A stretch of DNA of 64,000 nucleotides from Microvenator marinus (GTDB lineage Bacteria > Myxococcota_A > Bradymonadia > Bradymonadales > Bradymonadaceae). The stretch lies in NCBI RefSeq assembly GCF_007993755.1, contig NZ_CP042467.1:707501-771500 (forward strand), given 5' to 3'. A model generated the notes under the pieces. The model did no database searches. It saw only the letters and a program-made list of their open reading frames with translations, and had not been told where the DNA came from. The position numbers were made by a program, and so were the translations under genes. This document shows positions 36,687 to 45,868 of the stretch, piece by piece; position 1 is the first letter of the stretch; each line of letters opens with the position of its first letter.

Positions 36687-37913
36687 CTAGAAAATCTCGG
36701 CAAACCACCTTTTCATACGCGACATCACCTTGTCCAACCCGCGCTCTTCGTCGCGACGCATGAAAGGCTGGTCCTGATTGCGCATTCCGTAAAGTACAAG
36801 TCCAACTCCGGTAGCGAATTTGGGATTCCGAACCACATCCACGAGTCCGCCCACACCTTTGGGAAGACCGCGGCGGACCGGAAGCCCAAGGACCTCCTCA
36901 GCGAGCTCAGGCATATGCTCAAGAATCGTCGTGCCACCTGTGATGACGACACCGCTTGCAATCAGCTCCTCGTAGCCCGAATTGCGAATCTCACGCGCGA
37001 CGAAGGCGAAAATCTCTTCACATCGTGGCTCGATGATTTCCGAGAGGATATGACGGCTTAGAACACGCGGAGGACGACCACCTACCGAAGGAACCTCAAT
37101 GGTTTCGGTCTCGTCCACCCGGCTCGTCATGGCGCACCCGTAGCGCTGCTTAATTCGTTCTGCTTCAGCCATAGGGGTCCGAAGTCCCACAGCAATATCG
37201 TTGGTGATATGATTGCCGCCTACGGCGAGGACCGCAGTATGAACGAGCGCACCACCGCAGAAAATCGCGATGTCCGTCGTTCCTCCACCGATATCCACGA
37301 CAGCGACTCCGAGTTCCTTTTCGTCCTCACTCAGCACCGCGTTGGCACTCGCGAGCTGCTCAAGCACGATATCCGCCACATCCAGACCACAGGCATTGGC
37401 GCATTTGACGATGTTCTGAGCACTGGTGACCGACCCAGTCACGATGTGCACCTTGGCCTCAAGTCGAACACCACTCATACCAACCGGGTCTTTGATGCCG
37501 TCCTGGTCGTCGATGATGTAGTCCTGAGGCACCACGTGAATCACTTCGCGGTCCATGGGGATCGCCACGGCTCGGGCAGCGTCCACGACTCGTGCGAGGT
37601 CGCTCGGACGCACTTCCTTTTCCTTGACTGCCACGATGCCATGGGAGTTGAAGCCCTTGATATGCCCGCCCGCGATTCCCGCGAACACTGAGTTCACCTC
37701 GCAGCCAGCCATAAGCTCGGCTTCTTCAACAGCCTTTTTGATGGAGTTGATGGTGGCGTCGATGTTGATGACCACACCCTTTCGCAGGCCAGTCGACGGA
37801 TGTGAGCCGATACCGATGATATCCACACCTTCGTCCGTCACCTCGCCGATGATGCACGCGATTTTGGTCGTCCCAATATCCAATCCAACAAGTATTTCTT
37901 CTTTACGTGCCAT
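36687..37913 (-). CDS. ftsA: Cell division protein FtsA
   Basis: The 408-residue actin-like ATPase has the phosphate-1 motif LVGLDIGTTKIACIIGE, phosphate-2 VVDIGGGTTDIAIF, the FtsA-specific 1C subdomain region (about 85-165) and adenosine motif GVVITGGTTIL. The final residues KVMSRMKRWFAEIF form the amphipathic membrane-binding helix that tethers FtsZ to the membrane. Gene order ftsQ-ftsA-ftsZ is the canonical one. Confidence 0.97.
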   Translation of the reverse strand: MARKEEILVGLDIGTTKIACIIGEVTDEGVDIIGIGSHPSTGLRKGVVINIDATINSIKKAVEEAELMAGCEVNSVFAGIAGGHIKGFNSHGIVAVKEKEVRPSDLARVVDAARAVAIPMDREVIHVVPQDYIIDDQDGIKDPVGMSGVRLEAKVHIVTGSVTSAQNIVKCANACGLDVADIVLEQLASANAVLSEDEKELGVAVVDIGGGTTDIAIFCGGALVHTAVLAVGGNHITNDIAVGLRTPMAEAERIKQRYGCAMTSRVDETETIEVPSVGGRPPRVLSRHILSEIIEPRCEEIFAFVAREIRNSGYEELIASGVVITGGTTILEHMPELAEEVLGLPVRRGLPKGVGGLVDVVRNPKFATGVGLVLYGMRNQDQPFMRRDEERGLDKVMSRMKRWFAEIF

Positions 37914-37949
37914 AACTCCTTCCGTGGTCTGTCCGCCGTAGCGAAATGT

Positions 37950-38816
37950 TCATTGACGATTTGGCTGGCTCGCATCCTTGCTCGCCCAACCGGTCCGTCC
38001 AACAATCACTCTTCCTAGTTCACTTTCGTGGTCCAATAATATGTATTCAGCTGTTTCGCCTTCGTCTTGTAGGCGAGAAAGCACAACTCTCAATCGTTTC
38101 ATTCGCTCGGGCATCTTTCCTGTCCCAAGTCTAATCTCACATCCTCCGTCCATGGCCACCAGGGACACGCCGAGGATTGGGTCTACATGCACTTCACTCA
38201 ACGCCACAAACTCTTCGAGCCCCTCGGCTCGAAAGGCCTGTAGCGCCACTTTTGCTTCCTGAAAAAGCTCTCGACCGCTCTCTTTTTCAAGATCGGACGA
38301 AGTAAGCCCCGTCAAAATCGGCAATGCCAGGAGCTCATCAACATTGTCTTGAGGATCGATGGTCTTGAAGACTTTGCCGTTATCGCCCACCAACTGATAT
38401 CCCGAATCCACGAGAACCATCTCCGGCGACCACTCGTCGATTCGCACCCGTAGAGTATCCGGCAGCTCTCGTTCGACGAGCGCATCCTTTACCCACGGCA
38501 TCGCTTCCACGCTTTCTTCGACCTTGAGAATCTCAACATCAAAAATGTTCATGTTCGCGGATACACCGCTCGCTTCCAAAACATCCTCTTCGCTCAGGCG
38601 TTCAACGCCCGAGACCTCAATGGTTTTGAGCAAGAAGGTGGGCCCGGAAATGACGTGGAAATATCCCACGTATATCGCATAGGGAATGGCAAGCCCCACC
38701 GCGGCGAGCGCAACGCGTGGACCCCAAACACGCAGACCGTGGGTGCCCACTTCCCGAATCGCTTTGACTCGGTCTTCAGGCTTTACCCTCCTGCGATTTT
38801 GGCGTTTACGTGCCAT
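37950..38816 (-). CDS. ftsQ: Cell division protein FtsQ
   Basis: A bitopic protein: basic N-terminus (MARKRQNRRRVKP), a membrane helix VALAAVGLAIPYAIYVGYFH, then a POTRA-like domain with FLLKTIEVSGVERLSEEDVLEASG and a second domain typical of FtsQ/DivIB. It links FtsB/FtsL to the divisome. ATG 38816 has AGGG/GGAG upstream; ATG 38840 would add eight residues with no ribosome site. Position between ddl and ftsA confirms identity despite low general conservation of FtsQ. Confidence 0.92.
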   Translation of the reverse strand: MARKRQNRRRVKPEDRVKAIREVGTHGLRVWGPRVALAAVGLAIPYAIYVGYFHVISGPTFLLKTIEVSGVERLSEEDVLEASGVSANMNIFDVEILKVEESVEAMPWVKDALVERELPDTLRVRIDEWSPEMVLVDSGYQLVGDNGKVFKTIDPQDNVDELLALPILTGLTSSDLEKESGRELFQEAKVALQAFRAEGLEEFVALSEVHVDPILGVSLVAMDGGCEIRLGTGKMPERMKRLRVVLSRLQDEGETAEYILLDHESELGRVIVGRTGWASKDASQPNRQ

Positions 38817-38852
38817 CTTCCCTGATCTCCAATTCGCCATCCTTGGCGAGTT

Positions 38853-39800
38853 TCAGCAATGTGCTGAAGCGAGCAAAAACTCTGTAAAATCCTTAAATGT
38901 AAGCCCAAGCCGTGCAGCCATCTTTGGTATCAGGCTTGTCGCTGTCATCCCCGGAATCGTATTCAACTCAAGTACGATGAGCGTGTCCGGCTCGCCCATC
39001 ATATCCACCCGCGCGACTCCCTGACAACCCACTTTTCGATAGGCCGTACGCCCGATTGCTTCAAGTTGAGCACTCAGCTCAGAATCTTCAACCGGAACAT
39101 ATTGGGTCGTATTCGTGGCGTACTTCGCCTCGTAATCGTAAAAACCTTTCTCTGGTCGAATCTCGATGGCTCCGAGGAATTGGTCGTCAAAAAATCCCAC
39201 TGAATACTCAGGACCTTTTACGAACGCCTCGATGAGGACACCCGCAGTTGGCGCATCGCTAAGCATCCCCGAGACCGCCGAGATTGCCTCCAAGTACGCA
39301 GCCTCATCGCGGCATACCCAAACTCCTACCGAACTTCCGGCGTCGTTGAGTTTTACCACACAGGGAACGGGTACTTCTTCCAAATACGAAGACGCGTCTG
39401 ACGCTCTAAAATCTCTTGAAGGCACATAGATTCCGTCAGCGACAGGAACCCGAGCGTCACGCAAGAGCGCTTTGGTGCGCGCCTTATCCATGGCCAGCGC
39501 CGAAGCCATCACGCCACTTCCCGTAAACGGCACCCCGATAACGCTGAGCAATCCTTGAACCGCACCATTCTCGCCATTGCCACCGTGCAGCCCCAAGATC
39601 ACGGCAGCAGGCTTATCATTTAGAAGCTTCGAAAGGTCATTCGGAAGGTCGTAGCCGGTCGCGTCGTACCCGAGCTCTTCAAGCGCGTCCAAGAAGGCCT
39701 TCCCAGTCTTCAGACTTACATCGCGCTCGCTCGAATCTCCGCCGTAAACCACGCCAACTGGCTCTCCCCTAAATCGTTCGCGGTTGATGTGGCCTAGCAT
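38853..39800 (-). CDS. ddl: D-alanine--D-alanine ligase
   Basis: An ATP-grasp enzyme joining two D-Ala for the peptidoglycan pentapeptide. Of 315 residues, the N-terminal VGVVYGGDSSERDVSLKTG, the AVILGLHGGNGENGAVQG block, the central PCVVKLNDAGSSVGVW and the C-terminal LIVLELNTIPGMTATSLIPKMA are all characteristic. ATG 39800 has GAGG seven bases upstream and overlaps the murB stop by seven bases; an upstream GTG/ATG frame to 39839 would lie inside murB. Confidence 0.96.
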   Translation of the reverse strand: MLGHINRERFRGEPVGVVYGGDSSERDVSLKTGKAFLDALEELGYDATGYDLPNDLSKLLNDKPAAVILGLHGGNGENGAVQGLLSVIGVPFTGSGVMASALAMDKARTKALLRDARVPVADGIYVPSRDFRASDASSYLEEVPVPCVVKLNDAGSSVGVWVCRDEAAYLEAISAVSGMLSDAPTAGVLIEAFVKGPEYSVGFFDDQFLGAIEIRPEKGFYDYEAKYATNTTQYVPVEDSELSAQLEAIGRTAYRKVGCQGVARVDMMGEPDTLIVLELNTIPGMTATSLIPKMAARLGLTFKDFTEFLLASAHC

Positions 39801-40756
39801 TTCGAAACCTCTTTTTCGAGCTCTTCGAGGCGAGCCCAACCGTCAAAACCTGCGAAACGCACTTCGGGCCGAAGCTCGATACCAAACTCTTCGCGAACTC
39901 TAACGCGAGCGAGCGCCATCAATCGCAGAAAATCCTCCGACGTGGCCCCTGACTCGTTGATGAAGAAATTTGCGTGGAGCTCCGAAATCCTTGCTCCACC
40001 AATCTTCGTACCCTTGAGGCCAAGTGAGTCGATAAGCCGGCCCGCCGCATCCCCTGGAGGATTAGCAAATGTGCTTCCCGCACTGGCGAGCCCGTAAGGC
40101 TGGGTTTCGTTCCTACGATCTTTGTCGGCCTTGACGTTCGCGCTCGCTGCCGCCACATCTCCCCTTGTCAAACGAATGGCCCCAGAACACACGACTCTCC
40201 CAGCAGGAATCTCAGCGTGCCGATACCGCATGTCTAGATTTTCGGGGGTCAATGTCGCCATCCTTGGCTCCTCAAGACTCAAAACTCTAACTTCTTCTAA
40301 AATCTCCGAAAGTTCTTTCTCACGCGTTCCGGCATTCATGACGATTGCGCCGCCAAACGTGCCCGGAATCAAGGTTAGGAATTCCATCCCAACCCACCCT
40401 TCCTTGAGCAGTCCACGCACGAGATGCGCGTTAACCACTCCTGCACCCACGTGGGCAACACCGTCGTCCACGTGCCATCGGGCGAACTCTCCCGTGAGCC
40501 TCAGAACCAACCCATCGAATCCCTCGTCGGGGAAAAGCGTGTTGCTGCCGAGGCCGTTAATCAACCAATCGAGCTCAAAATCTCGTGCCATCCTTAGCAC
40601 GTTGCTGAGCTCATCCTCGGTCTCTACGCTAATCCACGCCAGGGCGGGACCACCGATTCGAAGACTCGAGTGTTTGGAGAGTGGCTCATTGAACTTCACT
40701 CGTCCCCCGAACAGCCGTAGTAGTTCTTTTTGCTGCTCGTCGAGTACGTCGTTCAT
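39794..40756 (-). CDS. murB: UDP-N-acetylenolpyruvoylglucosamine reductase
   Basis: The 320-residue FAD enzyme reduces enolpyruvyl-UDP-GlcNAc to UDP-MurNAc. Signatures: NEPLSKHSSLRIGGPALAWI (FAD domain start), GLGSNTLFPDEGFDG, GWVGMEFLTLIPGTFGGAIVMNAGT, and PYGLASAGSTFANPPGDAAGRLID with the catalytic Ser. It follows murG after a 196-base gap where murC would usually be, and may use its own promoter there. Confidence 0.96.
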   Translation of the reverse strand: MNDVLDEQQKELLRLFGGRVKFNEPLSKHSSLRIGGPALAWISVETEDELSNVLRMARDFELDWLINGLGSNTLFPDEGFDGLVLRLTGEFARWHVDDGVAHVGAGVVNAHLVRGLLKEGWVGMEFLTLIPGTFGGAIVMNAGTREKELSEILEEVRVLSLEEPRMATLTPENLDMRYRHAEIPAGRVVCSGAIRLTRGDVAAASANVKADKDRRNETQPYGLASAGSTFANPPGDAAGRLIDSLGLKGTKIGGARISELHANFFINESGATSEDFLRLMALARVRVREEFGIELRPEVRFAGFDGWARLEELEKEVSKC

Positions 40757-40774
40757 GCCGTTTATTTGTCAGTA

Positions 40775-40793
40775 AAGCACTTTCGTTGTGCTT
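40775..40793 (-). promoter_or_regulatory. Hairpin in the murB 5' leader
   Basis: AAGCAC (40775-40780) pairs with GTGCTT (40788-40793) around a seven-base loop, about 20 bases before the murB start. No T-run strong enough for a terminator follows. It may stabilise the 5' end of an internal transcript. Confidence 0.3.
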
Positions 40794-40797
40794 AGAG

Positions 40798-40825
40798 AGA
40801 ATAGCGAAACTGCGCACAATCGCAA
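40798..40825 (-). promoter_or_regulatory. Possible internal promoter for murB-ddl-ftsQ-ftsA
   Basis: On the minus strand TTGCGA (40825-40820) and TATTCT (40803-40798) lie 16 bases apart in the 196-base gap downstream of murG. Each matches four of six consensus positions. The gap is otherwise without an open frame of note. Confidence 0.35.
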
Positions 40826-40952
40826 CCTTCGGCGACAGCAAGTCATGCCCACCCCAATCCTGATCATTTACAAACCCTTAGGTGAGCGGACCTTAAGCAT
40901 CACCCGAAGAAAATCCCGACACTTAAAGTTGAATCTTGGAATATTTTCTTGA

Positions 40953-42044
40953 TCAACTTATCCAAGCAAGAACTTCACGTGCTACTTCAAGCCCTGCGTC
41001 TGGTCGTCCGCATTTCTTAGCACCCGCCGCAAGATTCACCAAAGACTCGGGATTTTGCATCACCCCGGTGAGCAGACGAGCCACTCTCGCGTCAGCAATC
41101 TCTCCGTCACGCACCACCATGCCTCCACCCGCTTCAACGATCTCCGTTGCGTTCGCGAGCTGATGCCCGTCGGCTGTTTCAAGTGGAACGTAGAGAGCCG
41201 GAATCCCAAGCGCTGTTACCTCCGCAATGGTGCTCATGCCTGCTCGGCAAATCAGCAAATCAGCGTTTGAATAGGCCTGAGCCATATCATCCACAAACTC
41301 GATGAGTTCGTGCCTAAAATCTACCGTCTCGTAGGCAGCCCGCGCCGAATCTAAGCGCCCCTTTCCTACCTGGTGCTTGACCACCACGCGCTGACGCAGT
41401 TCATCCGGAAGCTGCATAAGCGCTTTAGGAAGCCCGACATTGATGCTTCGCGCTCCTCCACTGCCCCCGATCACAAGAATCCTAAAATCCCCGGCATCTG
41501 GCTTTCGATATTTGAAGCCTTCTGATCGCTCCAAAATGGTCTTTCGGATCGGATTACCAAGCACGCTACATTCGGCTTTGGGAAAGTAGCTGCGTGTGGA
41601 GTCAAACGATAGAAACGCGCGGTCCACGAGTTTCCCTAGCCACTGATTAGTCAGGCCAGGCACCGCATTCTGCTCCATAAGCGCAGTCTTGACGCCCTTA
41701 ACCGAAGTCATGGCGGTAAACGGACCCGCTGCGTAGCCCCCGACCGCGATCACCACATCAGGCTTTAGTTCGTTCAAGAATGAAAGGGCCTGCAAGCCCG
41801 ACATGGGAAGACTCAATGCGCCCTTGACGGCGCCACTCACACCACCGTTTTTCAACGGCTTGACGTCCAAAAGCCTCAAGTCGTAACCCAAGCTCGGAAT
41901 GACCCGAGCCTCAATTCCTCGTTTAGCCCCAACAAACGCAAACTCGAGGCTGGGGTCGAGCTCGGAAAGGCTCTCCACAAGGGCAACGCCTGGGAAGAGA
42001 TGCCCGCCTGTTCCCCCGCCAGCTATCACAACGCGTTTACTCAT
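40953..42044 (-). CDS. murG: UDP-N-acetylglucosamine transferase MurG
   Basis: The 363-residue glycosyltransferase converts lipid I to lipid II at the inner membrane. Family motifs: IAGGGTGGHLFPGVALVESL at the N-terminus, IAVGGYAAGPFT, ILVIGGSGGARSIN, and LLICRAGMSTIAEVTALGIPALYVPL with the UDP-GlcNAc-binding glutamate. The start overlaps the ftsW stop by four bases. The order ftsW-murG is canonical. Confidence 0.97.
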   Translation of the reverse strand: MSKRVVIAGGGTGGHLFPGVALVESLSELDPSLEFAFVGAKRGIEARVIPSLGYDLRLLDVKPLKNGGVSGAVKGALSLPMSGLQALSFLNELKPDVVIAVGGYAAGPFTAMTSVKGVKTALMEQNAVPGLTNQWLGKLVDRAFLSFDSTRSYFPKAECSVLGNPIRKTILERSEGFKYRKPDAGDFRILVIGGSGGARSINVGLPKALMQLPDELRQRVVVKHQVGKGRLDSARAAYETVDFRHELIEFVDDMAQAYSNADLLICRAGMSTIAEVTALGIPALYVPLETADGHQLANATEIVEAGGGMVVRDGEIADARVARLLTGVMQNPESLVNLAAGAKKCGRPDAGLEVAREVLAWIS

Positions 42045-43282
42045 GCTTGACCCCGCTCTTTAAGAAGTCGTTGTCGCTTTCGTTCCCACCGCTCTTCTTC
42101 TTTGCGTCGCTCCCTTTCCTCACGCTCTTCCTCCCATTTATCGGGAGCACAACGAGAGATATTCAAGAGCACTCCAACCGCAAAAAGGGTCATAATCATG
42201 GAGCTTCCGCCGAAACTAATAAACGGAAGCGTCAGCCCCTTCGTGGGCAAGAGCCCCGTCACCACACAAAGGTTTGCAGCACCTTGGAGCCCAAAGAGGA
42301 TTGTGATGCCAAACGCGAGGAACTTCCCAAACGGGTCCACGGCATTAAAAGCAATTCTCAATCCTCGCCAGATAAAGGCGATAAAAAGTCCGACCAAGAA
42401 TACGATTCCCAACAGACCTAGTTCCTCAGCCACAATCGTGCCGATGAAGTCGTTCCAAAGTTCGGGGACATACCCGAGTTTCCCTGCCCCTGAGCCAAGC
42501 CCACGGCCGCTCACGCCGCCAGAACCGATCGCAATCAGAGACTCACTGATCTGGTAGCCGATATCGCTTCGGTACTGAAAGGGGTCCAAAAACGCCATGA
42601 TGCGCTTCATGCGATATTCACTCGATGAAATGGCGAAATAAGCTCCCACAACTCCTATAGCGGCAAAGCCCACCAAATACGCAAGCCGCGCACCACTAGA
42701 GAAAAGCATCACACCCATCATCACGATCAAGATGACGGACGAGCCGAAATCAGGCTGCATCATCAAGAGAGCAACAGCGGCCCCGACAACAGCCATATGG
42801 GGAATAAAGCCAACGGAGAACTTCCCCATCGACTCGCCCTTCTTACTCACCGAGTAAGCCAGGTACATCACGATCGCCAACTTCGCGTACTCAGCCGGTT
42901 GAAAGCTCATTCCAAACACGCTGAACCAACGCCGTGCGCCGTTTTGCACCGTGCCGATTCCCGGAATTGTCACGGCAATCAACATCCCAAACATGAGAAG
43001 CAGAATTGGATAGATCGCGCGCTGGTACCACCTGTAGTCCACTCGTAGAGCGAGGAACATCAGGCCAAACCCTAGGACGATTTTCGTGAGCTGGCTCTTT
43101 ACCAAATAGAGGTGGTCCCCAAGCTTTTGCGCGGCCATCACGGCACTCGCCGAGTAAAGCATCACCACGCCGAAACCCACCAAAACCAAGACCAAAACCA
43201 ATAAACTCAGGTCCCAAGGCTGCTCCCTCATGCGAGCAATCTTCAGCCTTGTCTGAGTTGTAATCTGGGCGAGTACATCCAT
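42041..43282 (-). CDS. ftsW: Lipid II polymerase/flippase-family protein FtsW
   Basis: The 413-residue SEDS protein has about ten membrane helices, LYSASAVMAAQKLGD with the conserved start of the SEDS fold, PQPDFG-type MQPDFGSSVILIVMMGVMLF, and ARRWFSVFGMSFQPAEYAKL plus PTKGLTLPFISFGGSSMI at the end. SEDS proteins polymerise glycan at the septum with FtsI. An unusual C-terminal tail of 40 residues is very rich in Glu and Arg (EEREERERRKEEERWERKRQ) and is probably a cytoplasmic charged helix. Confidence 0.95.
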   Translation of the reverse strand: MDVLAQITTQTRLKIARMREQPWDLSLLVLVLVLVGFGVVMLYSASAVMAAQKLGDHLYLVKSQLTKIVLGFGLMFLALRVDYRWYQRAIYPILLLMFGMLIAVTIPGIGTVQNGARRWFSVFGMSFQPAEYAKLAIVMYLAYSVSKKGESMGKFSVGFIPHMAVVGAAVALLMMQPDFGSSVILIVMMGVMLFSSGARLAYLVGFAAIGVVGAYFAISSSEYRMKRIMAFLDPFQYRSDIGYQISESLIAIGSGGVSGRGLGSGAGKLGYVPELWNDFIGTIVAEELGLLGIVFLVGLFIAFIWRGLRIAFNAVDPFGKFLAFGITILFGLQGAANLCVVTGLLPTKGLTLPFISFGGSSMIMTLFAVGVLLNISRCAPDKWEEEREERERRKEEERWERKRQRLLKERGQA

Positions 43283-43311
43283 GCGTGGCCCTCCTTGGCC
43301 TGCAGGTCAAT

Positions 43312-44475
43312 CTAGCGAAGCTTCAACGAAGCCAACGCCAACAAACAGAGCATAAACGAGACGATCCAAAATCTCACGATAATCTTTGGCTCGGCCCACC
43401 CTTTCATTTCGAAGTGGTGGTGGATTGGCGCCATCTTGAAGACACGTTTACCTGTGAGCTTGAAGCTTGTCGTCTGGGTGATGACCGAAACCGCCTCGAG
43501 CAAAAAGATTCCGAAGATGATGGCCGAGAGCAATTCATGCTTCGTCACCACTGCCAAAGTTCCGAGAGCACCTCCTAGCGACAAACTCCCTACGTCTCCC
43601 ATAAAAATCTGAGCCGGAAAGGTGTTGTACCAAAGGAACCCGACACCTGCGCCAATGACTGCAGCACAGAAAATCGAGAGCTCCTGCACCCCTGGAACCC
43701 TCGGAATCATGAGATACTGTGCCACATCGAAGTAGAACGTGACTTTTTCGCCCTCCAAAATGCCGTCGTACTGAAGAATGGTTGCGGACCCGTAAGCCAG
43801 AAGCAGGAAGGTCGCAGCGGCCATGACCACAGGCCCTATTGCAAGCCCATCCAAGCCATCCGTAAGGTTGACCGAATTACCAGTCCCAACGACCAGAATC
43901 ATCGCAAACGGGAAATAGACCCAGAGTGGAATCTCCATGCTGAAGCGCTCGGTGCTCACAAAGGGCAAGTACATCGAGGTTGTGGACGAGAATCCCTCAA
44001 GAAACCCGTGAGAAAACACTGACTCCCAATTGAGCGAAACGAGCATCAGTCCAACGAGCCCGAACTCTAAGAGAAGCCGAATCTTTCCGGAGAGGCCTTT
44101 CTTATTTCTGAATTTGACCTTCATGAAGTCATCGACGAAACCGATCACTCCAAACCCAACCGTCACCGTAAGAATTGCCCAAACGTAGATATTACTTAGG
44201 TCCGACCAGAGAACCGTGGAGAAGACCACGGTGAAAAGAATCAACACTCCGCCCATGGTGGGCGTGCCGGCTTTGGAAAAATGGGATTCCGGGCCGTCGT
44301 TTCGAATCACTTCGCCAATCTGTTGTTTCTGCAAACGACGGATAAAAGCGGGATAGAAGAAAAGCGTCACAAAGAGTCCGGTGGCGGCGGCCGCGAGCAC
44401 ACGGAAACTGACATACCTAAAGACGTTGAAGGCGCCAAACTCGTCTTTAAGATAGAAAAATAACTCAAAAAGCAT
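43312..44475 (-). CDS. mraY: Phospho-N-acetylmuramoyl-pentapeptide transferase
   Basis: The 387-residue integral membrane enzyme has about ten helices and the family blocks GTPTMGGVLIL, FVDDFMKVKFRNKKGLSG (the catalytic DD motif) and NLTDGLDGLAIGPV, with IFMGDVGSLSLGGALG and the HHHFE region (PIHHHFEMKGW). It makes lipid I from UDP-MurNAc-pentapeptide. It overlaps murF by 11 bases. ftsW follows after 29 bases; murD, normally between them, is absent. Confidence 0.97.
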   Translation of the reverse strand: MLFELFFYLKDEFGAFNVFRYVSFRVLAAAATGLFVTLFFYPAFIRRLQKQQIGEVIRNDGPESHFSKAGTPTMGGVLILFTVVFSTVLWSDLSNIYVWAILTVTVGFGVIGFVDDFMKVKFRNKKGLSGKIRLLLEFGLVGLMLVSLNWESVFSHGFLEGFSSTTSMYLPFVSTERFSMEIPLWVYFPFAMILVVGTGNSVNLTDGLDGLAIGPVVMAAATFLLLAYGSATILQYDGILEGEKVTFYFDVAQYLMIPRVPGVQELSIFCAAVIGAGVGFLWYNTFPAQIFMGDVGSLSLGGALGTLAVVTKHELLSAIIFGIFLLEAVSVITQTTSFKLTGKRVFKMAPIHHHFEMKGWAEPKIIVRFWIVSFMLCLLALASLKLR

Positions 44476-45868
44476 CAGCTTCTCCCTGTTTCATCAACTC
44501 CACAACCTTTTCAAGCCTCGCCCCTCTGCTCGCCTTTAAAAACATACACCAAGTTTTGGTTCCATCGGCTAAGCCCGATAGAATTTGAACTGCACTTTCG
44601 GGGTCGGCACACGCTCTGACTTCGGCGTCTGTTTGCGCATCGTTCGCGGCCTCGGCCATATCATTTGCATGGCGCCCCACAAAGAGAAGCATGCTCACGC
44701 CTCCTCGCGAAGCCATGCCACGGGCCACCTGACGATGAAGTTTCACAGCATCGGACCCAAGCTCATTCATATCCCCAATCACGGCAACCGATGGCTCGGT
44801 CGCTCGCTCAAGAAACGCTTCGTAGGAAGCCTCCATACTCGTCGGATTGGCGTTGTAGGCATCGTTCAAGACCCTCCAATGACCAAAGGACTCCCAACGA
44901 AGCCTTTCCCCCGGAAGCTCAAGGTTACTCAAGGCGTTGCCAAGTCTCCACCATTCAACACCAAGCGCCGATACCGCGGCCAGCGAAATAGCCAGATTTG
45001 CGGCGTTATGCCTGCCCGGTAGTGGCATCTCAAAAGCGGTCAAATGCCCCAGTCCTTCGATTTCGACGCGTTGACCAGACTGAGTCGTCTGGATCTTAGC
45101 GACCCGAAAGTCCGAACTCTGGGCGAGCCCTGCGTTGAGGACGCGACCGTGGAAAGCGGCCAGAAGCAAACGGTCGCGCTCATCGTAAGGCACCACGGCG
45201 AAATTCGAACGGTCGGAAAACTCAAAGATCTCAGACTTGACCTTTCGAACCCCGTCGAGATCGCCAAGGGCCTCAAGGTGAGCGGCTCCGATAGAAGTAA
45301 TGACACGGACATCGGCGGGTGCAATCTCCGTCAACTCCGAGATATCGCCAAATTTGTTGGCACCCATCTCCAATACCCAAACCGAATCCGCTATGACCTT
45401 CGGAGCATTGAGAATGGTCAGCGGAAGTCCGATGTGATTGTTGAAATTTCCCGGTGTGATATGCGGCGTCAATCCAGCTTCGGAGAGCAGTCGACCGATC
45501 ATCTCCTTGACGGTCGTCTTCCCATTCGAACCCGTGATGGCGATCGAACGAAGACCATTTGAACGTGCGCGCCCAAAAACGGCGTGCGCCAGTTTCTGGA
45601 GCGCGACCAGGGTGTCTTCAACCACGATAGTCGGCATCTCAGTGTCAACTTCCCGCGAGACAACGCATGCCGCAGCACCGGCCTCTTTGGCTTTCCCAAT
45701 GAAGTCATGGCCGTCAAAATTATCCCCCTGCAAGGCCACAAAGAGCACGCCGGGCGAAATCTTTCGGGTGTCCGTGGACACTCCATCAAGAGCCGAAAAC
45801 TCGCCCTTCGCCACACCTTCTATGACCTGTGCAATCTCGGAAAAGCTCCAATTTGAGATCTCTTTCAT
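44465..45868 (-). CDS. murF: UDP-MurNAc-tripeptide--D-Ala-D-Ala ligase
   Basis: The 467-residue Mur ligase shows VSTDTR near the start, ATP loop ITGSNGKTTVKEM, NNHIGLPLTIL, LEMGANKFGDI, and YNANPTSMEASYEAF, which together identify MurF. It adds D-Ala-D-Ala to the tripeptide precursor. It starts in the murE stop (four-base overlap). Confidence 0.96.
   Translation of the reverse strand: MKEISNWSFSEIAQVIEGVAKGEFSALDGVSTDTRKISPGVLFVALQGDNFDGHDFIGKAKEAGAAACVVSREVDTEMPTIVVEDTLVALQKLAHAVFGRARSNGLRSIAITGSNGKTTVKEMIGRLLSEAGLTPHITPGNFNNHIGLPLTILNAPKVIADSVWVLEMGANKFGDISELTEIAPADVRVITSIGAAHLEALGDLDGVRKVKSEIFEFSDRSNFAVVPYDERDRLLLAAFHGRVLNAGLAQSSDFRVAKIQTTQSGQRVEIEGLGHLTAFEMPLPGRHNAANLAISLAAVSALGVEWWRLGNALSNLELPGERLRWESFGHWRVLNDAYNANPTSMEASYEAFLERATEPSVAVIGDMNELGSDAVKLHRQVARGMASRGGVSMLLFVGRHANDMAEAANDAQTDAEVRACADPESAVQILSGLADGTKTWCMFLKASRGARLEKVVELMKQGEADAF

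Noticed and set aside
35664-37061. 465-codon plus-strand open frame opposite ftsZ and ftsA
   Set aside because: It lies wholly antisense to two firmly identified division genes, and its product shows no family features. It is a codon-bias shadow.
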